64,000 bases of DNA from Enterobacter asburiae (GCF_008080435.1 NZ_VRKN01000003.1:372001-436000), one strand, 5' to 3'; shown: positions 9,840 to 20,670, counted from the stretch's first letter. Translations and numbers: made by a program. The notes: generated from the sequence alone by a model not told the origin.

Positions 9840-11524
9840 TAATGCTTTCCTTGTGTGGCAGGGATCATCGGCAGGTTAAGGCCCTGCTCTTTGGCACAGT
9901 CAATGGCAATCTCATAACCCGCATCCGCGTGACGCATCACGCCGGTTGCCGGGTCGTTGTGCAGCACGCGAGCGATACGCGCGGCGGCTTCATCGGTTCC
10001 GTCGCAGACAATAACCATCCCGGAATGCTGGGAGAAGCCCATCCCGACGCCGCCGCCATGGTGCAGCGACACCCAGGTCGCGCCGCTGGCGGTATTCAGC
10101 AGAGCGTTCAGCAATGGCCAGTCGGAGACCGCATCCGAGCCGTCGCGCATGGCTTCCGTTTCGCGGTTCGGGCTGGCGACGGAGCCGGAGTCCAGGTGAT
10201 CGCGACCAATGACGATCGGCGCAGAGACTTCACCGCTGCGCACCATTTCGTTGAAGGCGAGGCCGAGTTTTTGACGCCACTCCAGCCCTACCCAGCAGAT
10301 ACGCGCCGGCAGGCCCTGGAAATTAATGCGCTCGCGGGCCATGTCCAGCCAGCGATGCAGGTGCTCGTCATCGGCGACGATCTCCTTCACTTTGGCGTCG
10401 GTTTTGTAGATATCCTCCGGGTCACCGGACAGGGCAACCCAGCGGAACGGACCGATGCCGCGGCAGAACAGCGGGCGAATATAGGCAGGAACGAATCCCG
10501 GGAAGTCGAACGCGTTATTTACGCCCATCTCTTTCGCCATCTGGCGGATGTTGTTGCCGTAATCAAAGGTCGGAATGCCCATCTGGCTAAACGCCAGCAT
10601 GGCGGAGACGTGTTCTGCCATGGAACGTTTCGCGGCAAGTACCGTGCCTTCCGGATCGGTTTCCGCTTTTTGCTGATAGGCTTCCCACGTCCAGCCTTTT
10701 GGCAGGTAACCGTGCAGCGGGTCATGGGCACTGGTCTGGTCGGTGACCAGATCCGGGCGCACGCCGCGGGCGACGAGCTGCGGGAGAATGTCCGCCGCGT
10801 TGCCGCACAGGGCAATCGACACCGCTTTACCTTCGGATGTGTATTTTTTAATGCGCGCCAGCGCATCGTCCAGATCGGTTGCCTGTTCATCGACGTAGCG
10901 GGTACGCAGACGGAAATCAATGCGGCTCTGCTGGCACTCAATGTTGAGCGAGCACGCGCCGGCCAGCGTGGCGGCCAGCGGCTGCGCGCCACCCATGCCG
11001 CCGAGACCCGCGGTCAGCACCCAGCGGCCTTTCAGCGAGCCGTTATAGTGCTGGCGGCCGGCTTCCACGAAGGTTTCGTAGGTGCCCTGCACAATCCCCT
11101 GGCTACCGATGTAGATCCAGCTCCCGGCGGTCATCTGGCCATACATCGCCAGCCCTTTTGCGTCCAGTTCGTTGAAGTGTTCCCAGGTGGCCCAGTGCGG
11201 CACGAGGTTAGAGTTGGCGATCAGCACACGCGGCGCGTTCTTGTGCGTTTTGAACACGCCCACCGGCTTGCCGGACTGCACCAGCAGGGTTTCGTCGTGC
11301 TCGAGTTCAGTCAGGGATTTTACAATTGCGTCATAGCATTCCCAGTTGCGCGCGGCGCGGCCTATGCCGCCGTAGACCACCAGCTCGTGGGGGTTCTCCG
11401 CTACCTCAGGATCGAGGTTGTTCATCAACATGCGCAGCGGGGCTTCGGTGAGCCAGCTTTTGGCGGTGAGAGTGGTGCCGCGCGCGGCGCGGACATCCTG
11501 CTGGCGGTATTTACCTGACGACAT
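9839..11524 (-). CDS. hutU: Urocanate hydratase
   Basis: HutU hydrates urocanate to 4-imidazolone-5-propionate using tightly bound NAD+ as an electrophile. The start at 11524 ([11 protein letters not shown]) has GAGGAGC upstream and gives 561 residues, typical for the family; the longer frame from 11584 would run through the HutC operator. The glycine-rich NAD-binding segment [12 protein letters not shown] and the conserved [10 protein letters not shown] stretch are present. A very long antisense open frame over this gene is a codon-bias shadow. Confidence 0.97.
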   Translation of the reverse strand: MSSGKYRQQDVRAARGTTLTAKSWLTEAPLRMLMNNLDPEVAENPHELVVYGGIGRAARNWECYDAIVKSLTELEHDETLLVQSGKPVGVFKTHKNAPRVLIANSNLVPHWATWEHFNELDAKGLAMYGQMTAGSWIYIGSQGIVQGTYETFVEAGRQHYNGSLKGRWVLTAGLGGMGGAQPLAATLAGACSLNIECQQSRIDFRLRTRYVDEQATDLDDALARIKKYTSEGKAVSIALCGNAADILPQLVARGVRPDLVTDQTSAHDPLHGYLPKGWTWEAYQQKAETDPEGTVLAAKRSMAEHVSAMLAFSQMGIPTFDYGNNIRQMAKEMGVNNAFDFPGFVPAYIRPLFCRGIGPFRWVALSGDPEDIYKTDAKVKEIVADDEHLHRWLDMARERINFQGLPARICWVGLEWRQKLGLAFNEMVRSGEVSAPIVIGRDHLDSGSVASPNRETEAMRDGSDAVSDWPLLNALLNTASGATWVSLHHGGGVGMGFSQHSGMVIVCDGTDEAAARIARVLHNDPATGVMRHADAGYEIAIDCAKEQGLNLPMIPATQGKH

Positions 11525-11565
11525 TGTGTGCTCCTCATACGGGACAGATGATGCATTTAGATATA

Positions 11566-11579
11566 CTTGTATAGACAAG
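11566..11579. promoter_or_regulatory. HutC-type operator upstream of hutU
   Basis: CTTGTATAGACAAG is a near-perfect palindrome 42 bp upstream of hutU. It fits the inverted TTGTATA-type sites bound by GntR/HutC repressors in hut systems. A related motif, TTGTATAGACAT, occurs at the start of hutI, supporting a shared operator. Confidence 0.75.
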
Positions 11580-11651
11580 CACACACAAGGCCGGATTTAA
11601 CAAAAAAGATACAATTTTGTTATATTGCGTTAGCGATCACGCTTATAAAAC

Positions 11652-12386
11652 TTATGACATGAAGTGGCCCTGCAGCCGGTAGCGATTCCCCGGGAAAAGC
11701 AGCCGGGCATGCGACACAATGTGCGACGAGGACCAGGTTCGACGGCGGATCAGCAGGCACGGATCGTGCTCTTTAATGCGCAGCCGTTCACACTCCTGCG
11801 GCGTGGCGCGCACGGCCTCCACAATGTGCTCCCCTTCTGTGAGCGGTGCGACAAGCGAGAGATAGGCATGCGGCGTGGTCTGGGTGTAATCCTGGTCCAG
11901 ATAGTCCGGAATCCGTTCAGCGTTCACGCAGCGATCTTCAATCTGCACCGGAATGTCGTTCTCGAAATGCACCATCACGGAATGGAAGATACGGCTGCCT
12001 TCTTTGACATTCAGCTCTACGGCCTGCTCGGCGCTGGCCTGGGTCTCTTCGAGCACCAGCACCTCACAGCGGTGCTGATGATTTCGCGAGGTTATCTCAT
12101 CGGCAATACTGCGGATTTCAAACAGGGCCGATTGCCCTTTCGGTTCCGCCACAAATGTCCCCACGCCCTGCAGGCGCACCAGAAGGCCTTCGTCGGTCAG
12201 TTCGCGCAGCGCCCGGTTGATGGTCATCCGGCTAAAACCAAACTGCGCCACCAGCTCAGCCTCCGAGGGAATGCGATCGTGCGGCCGCCAGTCGCCAGCG
12301 GCAATTTTTTCGCTGATCGCCTGCTTCACCTTTTCGTAGAAAGGCGCGGGAGGGCTCGACTGCGGCAGAGGTGAGCGTGAAAACAT
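11652..12386 (-). CDS. hutC: Histidine utilisation repressor
   Basis: HutC is a GntR-family repressor of hut genes that responds to urocanate. The 244-residue protein has an N-terminal winged helix-turn-helix (about 16-80; RIPSEAELVAQFGFSRMTINRALREL) and a C-terminal UTRA ligand domain (about 95-240). The start at 12386 is chosen for AAGGAGT just upstream; the frame extends upstream into hutG. It is the last gene of hutIGC, 19 bp after hutG, so the repressor is probably autoregulated through the hutI operator. Confidence 0.95.
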   Translation of the reverse strand: MFSRSPLPQSSPPAPFYEKVKQAISEKIAAGDWRPHDRIPSEAELVAQFGFSRMTINRALRELTDEGLLVRLQGVGTFVAEPKGQSALFEIRSIADEITSRNHQHRCEVLVLEETQASAEQAVELNVKEGSRIFHSVMVHFENDIPVQIEDRCVNAERIPDYLDQDYTQTTPHAYLSLVAPLTEGEHIVEAVRATPQECERLRIKEHDPCLLIRRRTWSSSHIVSHARLLFPGNRYRLQGHFMS

Positions 12387-12405
12387 CGTGACTCCTTGAA
12401 TAGTG

Positions 12406-13344
12406 TTATGCCCACCAGTGAGCAATTTGCCAAGCCAGACGGGCGGCAAGCTTTGCGCCCTGTCCGTCCCGATCGTACTGCGGGTTAAACTCTACCAGAT
12501 CGGCGGCCTGTAGCTTACCGCTACGGCAGATTTGTTCGATAACCGGCAGAAGATCCAGCGCCGGAACCCCTAACGCAGCCGGTGCGGAAACGGCAGGCAT
12601 TTCGCTGGCAGGCAGGACGTCCAGATCGATCGTCAGGTAGATACGATCGGCCTGCACCAGCACCTTTTCCAGTGCGGATAATGCATCGCGCCTGAAATGG
12701 AGATCTTCCACCAGCGTGACGTTCAGGCGTTCGGCCTCATCCCACAGCGCCAGCGTGTTCGCCGCCCGGCTCACGCCAAAGCAGGCGTACTGAAATTCCC
12801 GCCCGCGCTCATCGCAGTATTGTGCCAGCTGGCGAAACGGGGTGCCGGACGTGGCCTGGTCGGCCTTGCGCAGGTCAAGATGGGCATCAAGATTAATAAT
12901 GACAACCTGCTCGTTCGGGAACGCATCCAGAACGCCGCGACCGTGTGCCCACGCGGTTTCATGTCCGCCACCGAAAACCAGCGTCCGCATCCCGGACTGC
13001 TGGCAGGCCGTCACCGCATCGCTTAACGTCTTCTGCGCGGTTTCAAGATCGGTACCCTCAATGTAGATTGAGCCCATATCCGCCAGCCGCTCATGTTCTC
13101 GATGGCTTGCCATATTCGCCAGCGCTTTTCGCAGCATATCCGGTGCCTGCACGGCACCGGACCTGCCCTGATTGCGTTTAACCCCTTCATCACATTCAAA
13201 GCCTATCAGCGCGATACCGGATGCAAGCGGCGTGAACTGCCCCTGCTGCTTTATCGTCTGGAAAATGCGCGTTGCATTGCTGGCCTCGGCGCTGTCGTCG
13301 CGCCCCTGCCAGACCGTTTCGGCTACGGGCCGCCATAACCTCAT
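12406..13344 (-). CDS. hutG: Formimidoylglutamase
   Basis: HutG hydrolyses N-formimidoyl-L-glutamate to glutamate and formamide, the last step of the pathway. It is a 312-residue ureohydrolase-family protein with the manganese-binding motifs [20 protein letters not shown] and [18 protein letters not shown] in order. It overlaps the hutI stop by 4 bp (ATGA) and precedes hutC. Confidence 0.96.
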   Translation of the reverse strand: MRLWRPVAETVWQGRDDSAEASNATRIFQTIKQQGQFTPLASGIALIGFECDEGVKRNQGRSGAVQAPDMLRKALANMASHREHERLADMGSIYIEGTDLETAQKTLSDAVTACQQSGMRTLVFGGGHETAWAHGRGVLDAFPNEQVVIINLDAHLDLRKADQATSGTPFRQLAQYCDERGREFQYACFGVSRAANTLALWDEAERLNVTLVEDLHFRRDALSALEKVLVQADRIYLTIDLDVLPASEMPAVSAPAALGVPALDLLPVIEQICRSGKLQAADLVEFNPQYDRDGQGAKLAARLAWQIAHWWA

Positions 13345-14564
13345 ACTGCCTCCCCACGGAAAATACGTTGATACAGCGGATTGCGTCCCGGCTCGTAGAC
13401 CATCTCTACCGGATGGTGAGCATCCCAGACGATAAAATCAGCAACAAATCCTGCCTGCAGCTGTCCGTGGGTTGCGCCACGGCCCAGCGCCTGCGCGGCA
13501 TGCCGCGTGACGCCAGCCCAGGCTTCTTCAGGGGTCAGACCAAACTGGACGCAGGCCATGTTCATCGCCAGGTGCAGGCTGGCAAACGGGCTGGTACCCG
13601 GGTTATAGTCGGTCGCGACGGCCATCGGTATCCCTTGTTTTCTGAGCTGTTCAACCGGCGGACGCTGGCGCTCCTGGAGAAAATAGAACGCACCGGGGAG
13701 CAATACCGCAACCGTACCGCTTTCCGCCATCGCCTGAACGCCTGCATCGTCGAGATATTCGATATGATCGGCCGACAGCCCCTTATATCGGCTGACCAGC
13801 GCCGCGCCGCCCTGATTAGACAGCTGCTCGACATGCCCTTTCACCGGAATACCGAGCGCGGTGGCAGCCTGGAAGAGGCGCTCGGTTTGCGACGGGGTGA
13901 AGCCGACATTTTCACAAAACACGTCTACTGCTTCATATAACTCTTTCTGCCACAGCGTGGGCAATATCTGCTCGCAGACCAGCGTGAGATACGCATCTGG
14001 ATCCTGCCGGTATTCCGGCGGAACCGCGTGCGCGGCCAGCAGCGTTGGGCTGATATCGATCGGGTTATTGAGGCTCAGCTGGCGCGCGACCTGCAGCATC
14101 TTCTCTTCGGCCTCGGGGTTTAGACCGTATCCCGACTTGATTTCAACCGTGGTGACGCCTTCATTCATCAGTCGCTGAAGCCGCTGCTGCGCCAGTTGAA
14201 GCAGGGTTTCGGGTGAGCTGCTGCGCGTCGCCGTCACGGTAGCGTTAATCCCGCCCCCCTGGGCGCTGATCGTTTGATAAGAGACGCCGTTCAGACGCTG
14301 CTCCCACTCCGCCGCACGATCGCCGCCAAACACCAGGTGGGTATGGCAGTCAATCAGGCCAGGCGTGACCAGACGTCCCTGGAGATCGACACAGTGACGG
14401 TGTCCGGAAGGAATGTCAGATTCAGGGATCACGGCCAGAAGGGTGCGGTCGCGCACGACCAGGGCGTGTTGCTCTTTCAGTCCATAAGGCGCAGATACGT
14501 CCGGTACCATCGTCGCCAGTCGCGCATTTCGCCATATTACATCGTCGGGATGAATCTGCTGCAT
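13341..14564 (-). CDS. hutI: Imidazolonepropionase
   Basis: HutI opens the ring of 4-imidazolone-5-propionate to N-formimidoyl-L-glutamate. It is an amidohydrolase with the metal-binding CHTH motif (H74 and H76 in the 408-residue form), [10 protein letters not shown], and an Asp in [10 protein letters not shown]. The start is uncertain: in-frame ATGs lie at 14597, 14582, 14570 and 14564. The 14564 start gives the usual family length of about 405 residues and leaves the HutC-like motif in the leader; the 14597 ATG lies inside that motif. It is the first gene of hutIGC. Confidence 0.93.
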   Translation of the reverse strand: MQQIHPDDVIWRNARLATMVPDVSAPYGLKEQHALVVRDRTLLAVIPESDIPSGHRHCVDLQGRLVTPGLIDCHTHLVFGGDRAAEWEQRLNGVSYQTISAQGGGINATVTATRSSSPETLLQLAQQRLQRLMNEGVTTVEIKSGYGLNPEAEEKMLQVARQLSLNNPIDISPTLLAAHAVPPEYRQDPDAYLTLVCEQILPTLWQKELYEAVDVFCENVGFTPSQTERLFQAATALGIPVKGHVEQLSNQGGAALVSRYKGLSADHIEYLDDAGVQAMAESGTVAVLLPGAFYFLQERQRPPVEQLRKQGIPMAVATDYNPGTSPFASLHLAMNMACVQFGLTPEEAWAGVTRHAAQALGRGATHGQLQAGFVADFIVWDAHHPVEMVYEPGRNPLYQRIFRGEAV

Positions 14565-14585
14565 GGGCATTCCACTTGTCATGGG

Positions 14586-14597
14586 TTGTATAGACAT
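14586..14597. promoter_or_regulatory. HutC-like operator at the start of hutI
   Basis: TTGTATAGACAT repeats 11 of 12 positions of the hutU operator core. It lies about 22 bp upstream of the preferred hutI start and overlaps an alternative upstream ATG. Its position suggests direct repression of hutIGC and autoregulation of hutC. Confidence 0.6.
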
Positions 14598-14788
14598 TTA
14601 TTTTCATCTGTTGTCTGCTGTCAACCGACTTTGTGGAAATTGTTATTTATTTGTGATCACTTACCTGCCGCTCCGGGGCTAAAAATGCAACTTTTACCCT
14701 TTTTATCTTCCCGTTTCGCTCAACTTAGTATAAAAAAGCAGGCTATTTCGTCTATCCCGTAAAGACTTGCATACCCAGGAGCTTCACC

Positions 14789-16072
14789 TTGAACATTTCC
14801 AGGATTTCCCGTCTGGCGTTAGCACTCGCCTTTGGCGTGACCTTATCCGCATGCAGTTCAACTCCACCGGATCAGCGACCTTCTGAGCAGGTTGCGCCCG
14901 GTACCGCCTCCCGCCCGATTTTGTCCGCTGATGAAGCGAAGAACTTCGATCGTGCGCACTACTTCTCAGCGATGGATCCTAACGCTGCGCCGTGGACACC
15001 GTCTTCTATTAACCTGCCTAAACAGCCTGACTTCGTGGTTGGCCCGGCGGGTACGCAGGGCGTAACGCATACCTCTATTCAGGCTGCGGTTGATGCTGCC
15101 ATCACTAAACACAGCGCGTCTCGCCAGTACATCGCGATCCTGCCGGGTGAATATGAAGGCACCGTGTATGTTCCGGCGGCCCCAGGCAGCATTACGCTTT
15201 ACGGTCTGGGCGAAAAAGCGATCGACGTAAAAATTGGCCTGGCGATTGATTCCGAAATCGACAGCAACGCGTGGCGCCACCTGGTGAACCCGGCCGGTAA
15301 ATATATGCCGGGTAAACCGGCGTGGTACATGTTTGATAACTGCCAGAGCAAGCGCTCCGCCACCATTGGCGTGATGTGCTCAGCGGTATTCTGGTCTCAG
15401 AATAACGGTCTGCAGCTGCAGAACCTGACCATTCAGAATACCCTGGGCGACAGCGTTGATGCCGGCAGCCACCAGGCCGTTGCGCTGCGTAGCGATGGCG
15501 ACCAGGTGCAGATTAACAACGTCAACATTCTGGGTCGTCAGAACACCTTCTTCGTGACCAACAGCGGTGTACAGAACACGCTGCAGAATAACCGCCTGAC
15601 CCGTACCCTGGTGACCAACAGCTACGTTGAAGGGGATGTGGATCTGGTGTCCGGTCGCGGCGCGGTGGTATTTGATAACACCGATTTCCGCGTGGTGAAT
15701 TCACGTACTCAGCAGGAAGGTTACGTGTTTGCTCCGGCAACCCAGTCTAATCTCTTCTACGGCTTCCTGGCCGTGAACAGCCGCTTTAACGCTGCGGGTG
15801 ATGGCGTGGCGCAGCTGGGACGCTCCCTGGACGTCGACTCTGCGACTAACGGCCAGGTCGTGATCCGCGACAGCGTGATCAACGAAGGCTTCAACATGGC
15901 GAAGCCGTGGGCTGATGCCGCGATCTCCAAACGTCCATTCTCCGGCAATACCGGTGCGGTGGATGATAAAGGGAACGTGCAGCGCAACCTGAACGACGCT
16001 AACTTCAACCGCATGTGGGAATACAACAACCGCGGTCTGGGTAGCAAAGTGGTTGCTGAGCCGAAGCAGTAA
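14789..16072 (+). CDS. ybhC: YbhC, outer-membrane lipoprotein of the pectinesterase family (acyl-CoA thioesterase in E. coli)
   Basis: This 427-residue protein has a lipoprotein signal (lipobox LSAC, C22) and a right-handed beta-helix of the carbohydrate-esterase 8 (pectinesterase) type. E. coli YbhC is an outer-membrane lipoprotein with reported acyl-CoA thioesterase activity rather than pectin methylesterase activity. Translation starts at a TTG codon with CCAGGAG upstream, giving the E. coli-like N-terminus and length. E. coli genes ybhDHIJ, which lie between pgl and ybhC there, are absent here; pgl follows directly in convergent orientation. Confidence 0.93.
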   Translation: MNISRISRLALALAFGVTLSACSSTPPDQRPSEQVAPGTASRPILSADEAKNFDRAHYFSAMDPNAAPWTPSSINLPKQPDFVVGPAGTQGVTHTSIQAAVDAAITKHSASRQYIAILPGEYEGTVYVPAAPGSITLYGLGEKAIDVKIGLAIDSEIDSNAWRHLVNPAGKYMPGKPAWYMFDNCQSKRSATIGVMCSAVFWSQNNGLQLQNLTIQNTLGDSVDAGSHQAVALRSDGDQVQINNVNILGRQNTFFVTNSGVQNTLQNNRLTRTLVTNSYVEGDVDLVSGRGAVVFDNTDFRVVNSRTQQEGYVFAPATQSNLFYGFLAVNSRFNAAGDGVAQLGRSLDVDSATNGQVVIRDSVINEGFNMAKPWADAAISKRPFSGNTGAVDDKGNVQRNLNDANFNRMWEYNNRGLGSKVVAEPKQ

Positions 16073-16082
16073 GATGTCCTTT

Positions 16083-16131
16083 TGCCGGCCTACACAAACC
16101 GTAGGCCCGGTAAACGCAGTGCCACCGGGCA
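16083..16131. repeat. REP-like palindromic element
   Basis: Two hairpins built from GGCCTAC/GTAGGCC and GCCCGGT/ACCGGGC form a REP/BIME-type element between the convergent ybhC and pgl. Its sequence resembles enterobacterial REP units. Confidence 0.65.
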
Positions 16132-16163
16132 TAAAAAAACCTCGCATTCGCGAGGTTTTTTTG
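16132..16163. terminator. Bidirectional terminator between ybhC and pgl
   Basis: AAAAAAACCTCG and CGAGGTTTTTTT flank a short loop, so a stem with T-tracts forms on both strands. It serves both convergent genes. Confidence 0.9.
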
Positions 16164-16174
16164 TTTTAAGCCGC

Positions 16175-17170
16175 TTAGTGAGCGTTAACGACCACCCACA
16201 TTGGCCCCTGGCCGACGGCGTAACGTCCTTTCTCTTCCAGCAGTCCCTGCTCACCTTTAATTTCATACAGCGCGATGTGGTGGGATTTCTGCCCCGCCGC
16301 AATCAGGTATTTACCGCTGTGATCGATATTAAACCCGCGCGGCTGGGTTTCCGTTGGCTGGAAGCCTTCAATGGCCAGCACGCTGCCATCTTCAGAGACG
16401 CTAAACACGGTAATCAGGCTGGAAGTACGGTCACAGGCGTAAAGATGGCGACCATTTGGCGTAATGTGGATATCCGCCGCCCAGCGGGTATCGGAGAAGT
16501 CAGACGGCATCATATCCAGCGTCTGCACACACTCAATCTGGCCGTTAGGATCTTTCAGCTCCCATACGTCCACAGAGCTGTTCAGTTCATTGACCACGTA
16601 GGCGTACTGCTGGTTCGGATGGAAGACCATATGACGCGGACCCGCGCCTTCAACGGTAGTCACTTCGGCAGGATGCTGCGCCACCAGGTGGCCATCGTCG
16701 CTCAGGGTGAACAGGCAGATACGATCCTGCTTCAGCGCAGGCACCCACAGCGTGCGGTTATCCGGAGAGATATTCGCCGAGTGGCAACCTTCAAGCCCTT
16801 CAACCACATCTACGGTTTCCACCGGAATGCCATTTTCCAGACGCGTTACGCTGACACAGCCTGCGTTATAAGAGCCGCTGAAGACAAAGTTGCCTTTACG
16901 ATCGGTAGAGATATGGGTTGGGCTGCCCGGCAATGGTGCTTCGGCAGTGTACGTCAGCGCGCCATCGTCCGGAGAAATGCGATAAGCCAGCACGCGGAAC
17001 TCCGGGCGCACACCCACGTACAAGAAACGTTTATCCGGGCTGATGACCATCGGTTGCACCTGGCCTGGCACATCAACAACCTGAACCAGCGTGAGTGTCC
17101 CTTCGGTATTTAAACGCCAGACGTGGATCTGCTGGCTTTCAGGACTGGCGGTATAAACGGTTTGCTTCAT
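16175..17170 (-). CDS. pgl: 6-phosphogluconolactonase (beta-propeller type)
   Basis: Pgl hydrolyses 6-phosphogluconolactone to 6-phosphogluconate in the oxidative pentose-phosphate pathway. The 331-residue protein has the repeated blades of the YbhE-type seven-bladed propeller (for example [16 protein letters not shown] and [17 protein letters not shown]) and matches E. coli Pgl in length. GAGGAG lies upstream of the ATG. It is divergent from ybhA. Confidence 0.97.
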   Translation of the reverse strand: MKQTVYTASPESQQIHVWRLNTEGTLTLVQVVDVPGQVQPMVISPDKRFLYVGVRPEFRVLAYRISPDDGALTYTAEAPLPGSPTHISTDRKGNFVFSGSYNAGCVSVTRLENGIPVETVDVVEGLEGCHSANISPDNRTLWVPALKQDRICLFTLSDDGHLVAQHPAEVTTVEGAGPRHMVFHPNQQYAYVVNELNSSVDVWELKDPNGQIECVQTLDMMPSDFSDTRWAADIHITPNGRHLYACDRTSSLITVFSVSEDGSVLAIEGFQPTETQPRGFNIDHSGKYLIAAGQKSHHIALYEIKGEQGLLEEKGRYAVGQGPMWVVVNAH

Positions 17171-17310
17171 GAATATTCACTCCTCACTGCGCATGAAAGT
17201 AGTTAACTTTTGACGGTGAATGCTGAATTGTCGACAGGAGTTTTGAAGCGTTCGCCTCTCGGTGTACCATCCCATCAAAACGTAAATTCAATATTAACCC
17301 GGGAAAACAG

Positions 17311-18129
17311 ATGACCTCGCGTGTGATTGCTCTGGATTTAGACGGTACCTTACTGACGCCGCAAAAAACCCTTCTCCCCTCCTCCCTTGAGGCGCTAAAA
17401 CGCGCGCAGGAAGTGGGATATCAACTCCTTATCGTAACGGGTCGACATCACGTTGCCATTCACCCTTTTTATCAGGCACTGGCGTTAGATACACCTGCAA
17501 TTTGTTGTAATGGCACTTATTTGTATGATTATCAGGCAAAAAAGGTTTTAGCATCCGACCCGCTGCCGGTTCCCCAGGCGCTGCAACTGATTGACCTGCT
17601 GGATGAGCATGCCATTCACGGCCTGATGTACGTGGATAACGCGATGGTGTACGAGCGCCCTACTGGCCATGTGGTGCGTACCAGCAACTGGGCATTGTCC
17701 CTGCCTGAAGCGCAGCGTCCGGTCTTTACCCAGGTTTCCTCCCTGCGTCAGGCAGCCCAGGATGTTGAGGCTATCTGGAAATTCGCTCTGACGGATGAAG
17801 ACACCACCAAACTGAATACCTTCGCGAAACACGTGGAACAAACGCTGGGTCTGGAGTGCGAATGGTCCTGGCATGACCAGGTGGACATTGCCCGTAAAGG
17901 CAACAGCAAAGGCAAGCGTCTGACGCAGTTTGTGGAATCAAAAGGCTGGTCGATGCAGGATGTGATCGCCTTTGGTGATAACTACAACGACATCAGCATG
18001 CTGGAAGCCGCCGGTACCGGCGTGGCGATGGGCAATGCCGACGACGCGGTCAAAGCCCGCGCCAACGTAGTGATTGGTGACAACACCACCGACAGCATTG
18101 CGCAGTACATCTATACTCACCTGCTGTAA
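17311..18129 (+). CDS. ybhA: HAD-family phosphatase (pyridoxal phosphatase / sugar phosphatase)
   Basis: YbhA is a Cof-type HAD phosphatase; the E. coli enzyme dephosphorylates pyridoxal phosphate and some sugar phosphates. The nucleophile motif ALDLDGTLL is at residues 7-15, the lysine region KGNSKGKRL lies near 195, and FGDNYNDISML near 222 carries the metal-binding aspartates. Length 272 as in E. coli. Its stop codon directly abuts the stop of modC on the opposite strand, with no intergenic base. Confidence 0.95.
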   Translation: MTSRVIALDLDGTLLTPQKTLLPSSLEALKRAQEVGYQLLIVTGRHHVAIHPFYQALALDTPAICCNGTYLYDYQAKKVLASDPLPVPQALQLIDLLDEHAIHGLMYVDNAMVYERPTGHVVRTSNWALSLPEAQRPVFTQVSSLRQAAQDVEAIWKFALTDEDTTKLNTFAKHVEQTLGLECEWSWHDQVDIARKGNSKGKRLTQFVESKGWSMQDVIAFGDNYNDISMLEAAGTGVAMGNADDAVKARANVVIGDNTTDSIAQYIYTHLL

Positions 18130-19188
18130 TCAGGCGGTGATCGAGACGCTCTTAATTTGCGCGTAAAGCCACAGGCCAGGTTTAATCCCTAACTCATCCC
18201 TGGCCCACGGGCTGATGCGCGCCCAGAGCGTCCTGCTGCCGACTTCAAGCTTCACTTCCACCTGCCCGTTATCATCAAAACACTCCGCGACTTTGGCGCG
18301 CAGAATATTTCTAATGCTGGTTTGCAGCGGCGGTTGCAGCACCAGCGAGACGTCCGACGCCTGGATGCGAATTCTCAGAGCGGACTGTAACGGTTTGTCG
18401 ATCTTATTGACCCAAAGATGCTGGTCACCCAGCGCCAGGGCGGTCATCGCGTAGTGTGGATGGTGTTCCAGAACGCTCACTTTCAGGATGCTGCTCTGCT
18501 GTTCCCGGGGTAACCAGGGGTGCATTACGCTGCTGCCCCACACCTCTTCCAGGTTACCGAAGGCCTTAACGCTGCCCTCTTCCAGCACCAGTACCTTGTC
18601 GGCCAGATGGAGGATTTCGTCCAGCGAATGGCTGACGTAGAGCATCGGAATATTAATTTCGCGCGTCAGACGCTGTAGATAAGGCAGAAGTTCGCGTTTA
18701 CGCGGAATATCCAGCGAGGCCAGCGGTTCGTCGAGCAGCAGCAGCTCCGGTGCGGTCAGCAACGCGCGGCCAATGGCCACACGCTGTTTTTCTCCGCCGG
18801 AGAGCGAGGATGGCAGCCTGTCGAGCAGAGGTTCAATGCCTAACAGCGTCACCAGCTTATCAAATTGCCCGGCCATGCTTTTCGCCATGCCGTAACGCAG
18901 GTTGCCGCGCACGCTGTAATGCGGGAATAAGCGCGCGTCCTGGAAAACATAGCCGATGCGGCGTTTATCCGGCGAGAGGTAAATCTTATTCTCCACGTCA
19001 TTCAGGACGCGGTCATTCAGGACAATACGGCCAGACTGCGGGCGGGTCAGGCCGCTGATGGCATTAATCAGAGACGTTTTGCCCGCCCCCGACACGCCAA
19101 AGATGGCGGTGATACCGCTTGCCGGCAGCGTCTCGTTAAGCGTCAGGGTATGTTTTCCCAGCGTCTGGGTAAAATGGAGTTCCAGCAT
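18130..19188 (-). CDS. modC: Molybdate ABC transporter ATP-binding protein
   Basis: ModC powers molybdate import with ModB. The 352-residue protein has Walker A GVSGAGKT (about 34-41), signature [15 protein letters not shown], Walker B LLLLDEP, and a C-terminal TOBE-type molybdate-sensing domain after about residue 285. The start at 19188 ([13 protein letters not shown]) matches E. coli; the frame runs 14 codons further upstream into modB. It follows modB by 2 bp. Confidence 0.97.
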   Translation of the reverse strand: MLELHFTQTLGKHTLTLNETLPASGITAIFGVSGAGKTSLINAISGLTRPQSGRIVLNDRVLNDVENKIYLSPDKRRIGYVFQDARLFPHYSVRGNLRYGMAKSMAGQFDKLVTLLGIEPLLDRLPSSLSGGEKQRVAIGRALLTAPELLLLDEPLASLDIPRKRELLPYLQRLTREINIPMLYVSHSLDEILHLADKVLVLEEGSVKAFGNLEEVWGSSVMHPWLPREQQSSILKVSVLEHHPHYAMTALALGDQHLWVNKIDKPLQSALRIRIQASDVSLVLQPPLQTSIRNILRAKVAECFDDNGQVEVKLEVGSRTLWARISPWARDELGIKPGLWLYAQIKSVSITA

Positions 19189-19190
19189 GC

Positions 19191-19880
19191 TTATTTCCCC
19201 ATCCGCTCGCGGCTGAGCCGCGCCAGCCATTCAGACACCATTAGCGATACCAGCGCCAGCACAATTGAAATAATACACAGCCGCGCCGCCGCGCCTTCAC
19301 CGCCCGGCGTTTGAATCAGGGTATACATTGCCGAGGGGATGGTTCGCGTCTCGCCAGGGATGTTCGACACAAAGGTGATCGTCGCGCCAAACTCGCCCAG
19401 CGAGCGGGCAAAGGCCAGTACTGTACCAACAATAATGCCGGGTAACGTCAGGGGTAGCGTGATGGTGAAAAAGACGCGCCAGCGCCCTGCGCCCAGCGTG
19501 CGGGCCGCCTGTTCAAGCTTCATGTCCACGCCTTCCAGCGCGAGGCGTATCGCCCTCACCATCAGCGGGAATGACATCACCGCCGCCGCCAGTACCGCAC
19601 CGCGCCAGCTAAACGCAAACGTCAACCCAAACCAGTCGTAGAGCTTCTCGCCGATAAAACCGCGTCGCCCCATCGAAATCAGCAGCAGGTAACCGACCAC
19701 CACGGGCGGCAAAACGAGCGGAAGATGAAGCACGCTGTCGAGCAGCGTTTTGCCGGGAAACTGACAGCGAACCAGTAACCAGGCAAAGAAGATCCCAAAG
19801 GGCAAACTCAGCGCAACCGCCAGGGAAGAGACTTTAAGGCTCAGCAGAACAGCCTGCCATTCAGGATCGGTCAATATCAT
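19191..19880 (-). CDS. modB: Molybdate ABC transporter permease
   Basis: ModB is the inner-membrane channel of the molybdate importer. The 229-residue protein has about five to six hydrophobic helices and the EAA loop that contacts ModC ([21 protein letters not shown], about 140-160). The ATG overlaps the modA stop by one base. Same length as E. coli. Confidence 0.97.
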   Translation of the reverse strand: MILTDPEWQAVLLSLKVSSLAVALSLPFGIFFAWLLVRCQFPGKTLLDSVLHLPLVLPPVVVGYLLLISMGRRGFIGEKLYDWFGLTFAFSWRGAVLAAAVMSFPLMVRAIRLALEGVDMKLEQAARTLGAGRWRVFFTITLPLTLPGIIVGTVLAFARSLGEFGATITFVSNIPGETRTIPSAMYTLIQTPGGEGAAARLCIISIVLALVSLMVSEWLARLSRERMGK

Positions 19881-20653
19881 CAGTGAGTCGTAAATCCATA
19901 ACGTTTAAAGATTGCGGACGCCTCCGGGCCCTTCAGGTAATCGCGGAAGGCCGTTACGGTCGCATTTTTATGTCCATCAACAATCGCAACAGGATATTCC
20001 ACTTTCTTGTGGGAGTCTTCCGGGAACGTTGCGACCACTTTTACACCTTTACTGGCAACGGCATCAGAGCCATACACAATGCCCAGCGGGGCTTCGTTGC
20101 GTTCCACCAGCGCCAGCGCGCCGCGTACGTCTTCCGCCGGGGCCAGTTTCGGTGACAATGTCTCCCATGCGCCCAGCTTTTGCAGCGCTTCTTTGGCGTA
20201 AATCCCGGCCGGAACGTGCTCCGGATCGCCCACCGCCAGACGACCACCGTTCAGCAGGCTCGTCCAGTTGGTCTCTTTGTTGATGGTGATGTCCGCCTGC
20301 GCACTGGTTTTTGGCGCCACGACAACCAGGCTATTCCCCAGCAGCGTTTCGCGGGTTGTCGCATCAATCGATTTCTTCTCCGCCGCGTAATCCATCCACT
20401 TCTGGTCAGCCGAGATGAACAGATCCGCCGGTGCACCCGCTTCTATCTGGCGCGCCAGCGTCGAGGAAGAGGCAAACGAGGAGACTACGTCGACGTTTTT
20501 CTCTTTTTTATACGCCGCCGCAATATCCTGCATTGCATTGGTCAGCGACGCCGCCGCAAAGACCGTGATTTTACCCTCGTCCGCCAGCGCGTGTCCGGTA
20601 AGTGAAAGCGTCAGCGTTGCCCCTGCGAAAAGGCGTACCCATGTACGTGCCAT
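19880..20653 (-). CDS. modA: Molybdate-binding periplasmic protein
   Basis: ModA captures molybdate or tungstate in the periplasm and delivers it to ModBC. It has a Sec signal peptide (cleavage likely after ALA, residue 24) followed by the conserved ITVFAAASLTNAMQDI and SFASSSTLARQIEAGAPADLFISAD segments of the oxyanion site. The protein is 257 residues. First gene of modABC, behind a ModE operator. Confidence 0.97.
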   Translation of the reverse strand: MARTWVRLFAGATLTLSLTGHALADEGKITVFAAASLTNAMQDIAAAYKKEKNVDVVSSFASSSTLARQIEAGAPADLFISADQKWMDYAAEKKSIDATTRETLLGNSLVVVAPKTSAQADITINKETNWTSLLNGGRLAVGDPEHVPAGIYAKEALQKLGAWETLSPKLAPAEDVRGALALVERNEAPLGIVYGSDAVASKGVKVVATFPEDSHKKVEYPVAIVDGHKNATVTAFRDYLKGPEASAIFKRYGFTTH

Positions 20654-20670
20654 TTGTAACTCCTGTGAGT

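Noticed and set aside
9824..11518. 564-codon open frame antisense to hutU
   Set aside because: It mirrors hutU codon periodicity, has no family features and lacks a ribosome site; it is a shadow of the real gene.
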